DNA of 17,005 nt from Onstottus_A sp036505875 (GTDB taxonomy: Bacteria; Acidobacteriota; Blastocatellia; UBA7656). The position numbers and the translations under genes are program-made. The stretch spans positions 1-17,005 of the forward strand of contig DASXSR010000004.1 of assembly GCA_036505875.1 (NCBI GenBank), read 5' to 3'. Position 1 is the first letter of the stretch. Every line of letters starts with the position of its first letter. Below, one piece after another: positions 13,711 through 17,005 of this stretch. Below the pieces are notes generated by a model. It did not search any database. It saw nothing but the letters and a program-made list of their open reading frames with translations, and was not told the origin of the DNA.

Positions 13711-15414
13711 TCACCTCACCTTCCCCGGGCCCCACAGCGCGCGGCCAGGCTTTGCTCCCGTGTGTTCGCCATCCTTCAGCACCTGAGTGCCATTGACGAA
13801 GACGTGCTTCACACCGACCGAATACTGATGCGGGCTCTCAAAGGTCGCGCGGTCGGAGATCGTGGCCGGATCAAAGACCACTACATCGGCAAACATTCCT
13901 TCTTTGAGAAAGCCACGATGATCGAGCCCAAGATTGGTCGCAGGCAAGCCGCTCAAACGGCGGATCGCTTCCTGCAGCGTGATTACTTTTTCTTCGCGCA
14001 CGTACTTGCCCAACAGCCGCGCGAAGTTTCCGTAGGCGCGAGGATGGGTCGACGATCTCAGGAACGGACCTTCGGGCGCCATTGAAGCGGCGTCCGACCC
14101 CAGCGACACCCAGGGCTGGCGAAGCTGCTTCTTGATGTTTTCTTCGCTCATCATGAAATAAACAGTCCCGACTCGTGAGTGATCTTCATAAACCAAATCC
14201 ATAATCGTCTCGACCGGATCTTTGCCGCGCGTTCGGGCGACTTCGCCGAGCGTTTTTCCGGTGAGCGGCTTCAAGGCTTCACTTCTGAAACTCACTAGCA
14301 GTATCCGATCAGGCGAGCCGGCCAGCAGATAAAGATTCTCCCAATCGTTTGTCGGAGTTCGTATTGCATCGGCGATCTTCTTTCGAGTCTCGGCGTCTTG
14401 CATTCGCTTCTCAGCCGCGGCGCGGCCGCCGTCAAAGACCCAAGGCGGCATCGCGGCATCAAGCCCCGTCGAGCCCGCTGTGTAGGTGTACATGTCCGCG
14501 GTGATCTTCATCCCCCGGCGTCGAGCATCGTTTATCATCGCGATCACTTTGTCCATCTTGTTCCAGTTCGATTCGCCCGAGGCTTTCAGGTGATAGATCT
14601 CAGCCGGCAGACCTGCCTCGCGACTTATGCGAAGCGTTTCTTCCACCGCCTCGATCAATTGGTTTCCTTCGCTGCGAATGTGAGCGATGTACTTGCCTTT
14701 GTATTTTGCTGCGACCTTGCAGAGCTCGATCAGCTCTTCAGTCTTCGCGTAGAACGCGGGCGGATAGATCAACGCGGTGGTCACGCCCAGCGCGCCGGCT
14801 TCCATCTCTTGGCGCACAAGCTCGCGCATCCGGTCGAGTTGCTCGGCGGTCGGCGGCTTGTCCTCGAGACCGATGACGTTTTCGCGAACCGTAGTCGCGC
14901 TCACGAACGACGCGAAGTTTTGCGACACGCCGTGCTTTTCGAGATAAGTCATATACTCGGCCAGCGTCGTCCACGGAATCTCGAATCTGAGATCGCCCTG
15001 GCTGGAAGTGCGACGCCGTTTCATCTCATCGCTTAGCGGTCCCATCGAGCCTTCGCCGAAAATCTGCGTGGTCACACCTTGTCGGATCTCGCCTTGTGAA
15101 CGGCCGTCGGTTATCAACGAGTTCTCCGAATGCGAAAGCATATTGATGAAGCCGGGCGCTACGGCGAGACCGGTGGCATCGACTTCAGTCGTGGCAGTCG
15201 ACGTCTTGAGGTTCCCGACTGCGGCGATGCGGTCGCCTTTGATTCCCACGTCCGCTCGTCTGGGCGCGGCGCCCGTGCCGTCATAGACCGTTCCGCCTTT
15301 GATGAGGATGTCGAACGTCGCCTGCTTCGGGCTTTGGGCGAGCGCACCGGTGGCAACGATGAGAGCCAGAAGCAGCGCAAAGGAGTTGCGCAGATTGGAG
15401 GCCAGTTTTCGCAT
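13711..15414 (-). CDS. Exported D-aminoacylase/N-acyl-D-amino-acid deacylase family amidohydrolase
   Basis: The frame is open from 15534, but the ATG at 15414 is chosen: it starts with a signal peptide (MRKLASNLRNSFALLLALIV, cleaved near ALAQ), has AAAGG upstream, and avoids a 98-nt overlap with the preceding gene. The product is 567 residues. Amidohydrolase features: beta-sandwich entry FDILIKGGTVYDGTG (34-48), metal-site region APGFINMLSHSE (86-97), IAHIRSEGN (243-251, H245), IYHLKASG (273-280, H275), SLGSDAAS (437-444, D441) and LSGLPATNLGLDHRG...GMFADVVVFDP at the end. The first motif reads M-L-S-H instead of the usual HxH, and the 'GNCG' cysteine region of characterised D-aminoacylases is GEGS (120-123), so metal binding differs from the biochemical prototypes. 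It begins 22 nt after the isomerase gene. Confidence 0.88.
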   Translation of the reverse strand: MRKLASNLRNSFALLLALIVATGALAQSPKQATFDILIKGGTVYDGTGAAPRRADVGIKGDRIAAVGNLKTSTATTEVDATGLAVAPGFINMLSHSENSLITDGRSQGEIRQGVTTQIFGEGSMGPLSDEMKRRRTSSQGDLRFEIPWTTLAEYMTYLEKHGVSQNFASFVSATTVRENVIGLEDKPPTAEQLDRMRELVRQEMEAGALGVTTALIYPPAFYAKTEELIELCKVAAKYKGKYIAHIRSEGNQLIEAVEETLRISREAGLPAEIYHLKASGESNWNKMDKVIAMINDARRRGMKITADMYTYTAGSTGLDAAMPPWVFDGGRAAAEKRMQDAETRKKIADAIRTPTNDWENLYLLAGSPDRILLVSFRSEALKPLTGKTLGEVARTRGKDPVETIMDLVYEDHSRVGTVYFMMSEENIKKQLRQPWVSLGSDAASMAPEGPFLRSSTHPRAYGNFARLLGKYVREEKVITLQEAIRRLSGLPATNLGLDHRGFLKEGMFADVVVFDPATISDRATFESPHQYSVGVKHVFVNGTQVLKDGEHTGAKPGRALWGPGKVR

Positions 15415-15436
15415 TAGATTGTCTACCTTTCGAAAG

Positions 15437-16678
15437 TTAAGAGCGATAAGACTCTCTTCCAATTCCCTGCACGGGAATATCCTGGGCCGCGAGCACCTCG
15501 TGCTGCAATGCGTACATGCAGCCTGCCGCTTCATCTATTTTGCGGGTGAATGCTATCGAGCCTTTCAATATCGGCTTGAGCCGCTCCTTATCCTGAATCC
15601 TCGCCGGCGGATACTCGTGCTCGACTATAAGATGGGTGTTCGCCACATCCAGATTGAGCAACTCGCGTGCAGCCAATTGATGGTCCAGCCAGTCAACGGT
15701 CCGGTTCTGTAAATAGGCGAGAGGATCGTGGCGCGCGGTGCCCGGCAATTCATGCTCCGCAAACACGGTTTGCTTAAGCCATGCGTTAGCTTGATCTGCA
15801 GGGTTGTCCGATGGCTTGCCGTCTACCCAATCGCCGCGCTCAACGGTCTGACCGCCGTAGCCCCATCCCGCTATTCCTTTCGCATCGATTACCTGACCCT
15901 TTACGTGGAAGCCGCCTATCAGGAAGTTGTAACCGGTGTCCTTCAAGTATTGGAACAGCGAGCGCGTGTCTTGTCCCATCAAGATCGCGTGCGAAGGATC
16001 ATAATGAATGCGCAACTGATCCCCTACGCCATGCCTTTCGCATATTCGATGAAGCGCAATCCACGTGCCCGGCGTGTAAGCGATGTTGTTATGAAAATTG
16101 TCGCCGGTGGTCCAGCCGGGCATTGGACATTGCTCGATGCGATACGTCAGGCCTCGCGCCTTGGCCTCTTTCAGCAAAGGAATAAAGCTCTCCTCGAAAT
16201 CAATCAAGTTCTGGTCCATGCTCAGCGTCTGATTTCTGCCCACGAACCCGCAAACCGCGTCCAGGCCCAACAGCGCTGCAGCCTCGAACACTCTCAGCAT
16301 AAAGTCGTGCTTTTTCTTTCTTATGGCCGGGTCGTGATGGAGCAAATTGTCGGCGTAGATGATATCTGATAAGCCGACTTTGTACTCGTGCAGAGCCGCG
16401 AGAACGCGTTTTGCCCGCGAATTGTTGAAGGGCTGGCGCAGATCAAGGGTGTTGGCTAAAGGATCGAGCATCGCTTCGGCAGGCACATCAGCTTCGGTGG
16501 GGTGCAGCGCAGCAGCGAGTTGAATGTTGTCAGCTCCCAGCTCGCGTGCGAAGGCCACCCACTCCTCGATCGCGCGGTCAGGATCAGGGTCGCGCACTTC
16601 TCGCGGCGTTAGCTCCTGTAGAGCTGCCGTGAGGACTCCGATCTTCATGAACTTCGGCTCAAACTGTTTGATTGACAT
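15437..16678 (-). CDS. Sugar phosphate isomerase/epimerase-like TIM-barrel protein
   Basis: Xylose-isomerase-like TIM-barrel proteins interconvert sugars or related polyols using a divalent metal. The 413-residue product starts at 16678, supported by AGGAG 7 nt upstream; an alternative Met is at residue 11 (MKIGVLTAAL). Likely metal ligands lie at barrel strand ends: E182 (RIEQCPM), D227 and H230 (IHYDPSH), H258 (GGFHVKG) and E353 (IVEHEYP). The early strand FARELGADNIQL (43-54) and the tail EHEYPPARIQDKERLKPI are family-like. There is no signal peptide, so it is cytoplasmic. It is longer than the usual 250 to 300 residues because of an insertion around 265-330. It is the first gene of a unit with the amidohydrolase 22 nt downstream. 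The substrate is not predictable. Confidence 0.87.
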   Translation of the reverse strand: MSIKQFEPKFMKIGVLTAALQELTPREVRDPDPDRAIEEWVAFARELGADNIQLAAALHPTEADVPAEAMLDPLANTLDLRQPFNNSRAKRVLAALHEYKVGLSDIIYADNLLHHDPAIRKKKHDFMLRVFEAAALLGLDAVCGFVGRNQTLSMDQNLIDFEESFIPLLKEAKARGLTYRIEQCPMPGWTTGDNFHNNIAYTPGTWIALHRICERHGVGDQLRIHYDPSHAILMGQDTRSLFQYLKDTGYNFLIGGFHVKGQVIDAKGIAGWGYGGQTVERGDWVDGKPSDNPADQANAWLKQTVFAEHELPGTARHDPLAYLQNRTVDWLDHQLAARELLNLDVANTHLIVEHEYPPARIQDKERLKPILKGSIAFTRKIDEAAGCMYALQHEVLAAQDIPVQGIGRESYRS

Positions 16679-16774
16679 CGCTTTGCTCCTGGCACTGCTG
16701 CACTAAGAGTGGACTTGTTGAGGCGGGACCTTGACACTAGCCTGTTGTAAGGCGCAGGCAACGCTCACTTCTCA

Positions 16775-16920
16775 TTAACACCTAACTTCAGTGAGGCGGC
16801 GGGTGATGCTGGCAAACCTGCAACCGTTTCAACGGTTTACCTGGTCTGACCGCCAAACTGTTGAAACAGTTAGGTCAAGTCCGACGCCCACTCCGACACC
16901 TCACTGAAGTGAGGTGTTAA
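16775..16920. mobile_element. 146-bp foldback (MITE-like) element with TTAA ends
   Basis: The ends are 22-nt inverted repeats (16775-16796 and 16899-16920) beginning TTAACACCT and differing at one position. Each end is itself a hairpin: 16896-16917 is a near-perfect one (ACACCTCACT/AGTGAGGTGT), and the left copy is imperfect. Inside lie two more palindromes, AACCGTT-TC-AACGGTT (16822-16837) and AACTGTT-GA-AACAGTT (16856-16871), with GGTC-T-GACC at the centre (16843-16851). The whole is symmetrical about 16847. It has no coding capacity. The flanking 16679-16774 and 16921-17005 show nothing recognisable. Confidence 0.7.
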
Positions 16921-17005
16921 ATAGAAAAGAGAGGCCTCCACAACTGCCACCTCTCAATTGCATCGCCATCGCTCATCAAGGAACCGCGGCGCTCTTCATT
17001 CGTTC

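Noticed and set aside
15415..15534. N-terminal extension of the amidohydrolase to 15534
   Set aside because: It would overlap the upstream gene by 98 nt and place a signal peptide 40 residues inside the protein.

Overview
The window (about 17 kb, roughly 55% G+C outside one AT-richer patch) looks like chromosomal DNA from a soil-type bacterium, most likely Acidobacteriota and perhaps near Blastocatellia. This placement is an inference from gene style: an ankyrin protein with cyclase-like repeats and a haem motif, a PEGA-domain Ser/Thr kinase, a TPR-AMIN amidase, a 'GFINMLS'-type D-aminoacylase, and many intergenic palindromes. No rRNA or other marker gene settles it. I see no phage, integrase, transposase or CRISPR array.

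Layout. (1) 1-1727, minus: a large exported protein cut by the window edge, with a CxxCH haem-binding motif, three QW-like repeats and ankyrin repeats. (2) 1805-2827, minus: egtD, the histidine trimethyltransferase of ergothioneine synthesis. (3) 2898-3023, plus: a strong consensus promoter and tRNA-His(GTG), which lacks the usual templated G-1 and has A73 instead of C73. (4) 3024-5105: an AT-richer scar with an N-terminal relic of a DinB-like gene, an exported two-repeat protein, a small Cys-rich ORF and a clearly decayed N-terminal relic of mmsA (methylmalonate-semialdehyde dehydrogenase). (5) 5111-5641, minus: a small exported conserved hypothetical. (6) 5873-11802, plus: an envelope block with a lytic transglycosylase, a family 2 glycosyltransferase, a TPR-AMIN-amidase_3 murein hydrolase and a membrane-anchored PEGA Ser/Thr kinase. 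(7) 11927-12154, plus: a small CPxC...HxCxxH protein whose leader carries a strong hairpin; it converges on lipA (12222-13205, minus) across a terminator-like stem-loop. (8) 13206-13710: no gene, but hairpins at about 80 bp spacing and nine tandem copies of an 8-bp unit. (9) 13711-16678, minus: a two-gene unit of a TIM-barrel sugar isomerase/epimerase followed 22 nt later by an exported D-aminoacylase-family amidohydrolase. (10) 16679-17005: a 146-bp foldback, MITE-like element.

How the genes relate. The lytic transglycosylase and the amidase cut peptidoglycan at the glycan strand and at the stem peptide respectively. The GT2 between them and the kinase after them fit envelope building and sensing. 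The isomerase and amidohydrolase are probably co-transcribed and catabolic, though substrates cannot be read from sequence.

The best leads are the unusual tRNA-His identity elements, the relic-rich scar beside that tRNA, and the symmetrical 146-bp palindromic element. No completely new multi-gene system can be claimed from this window.
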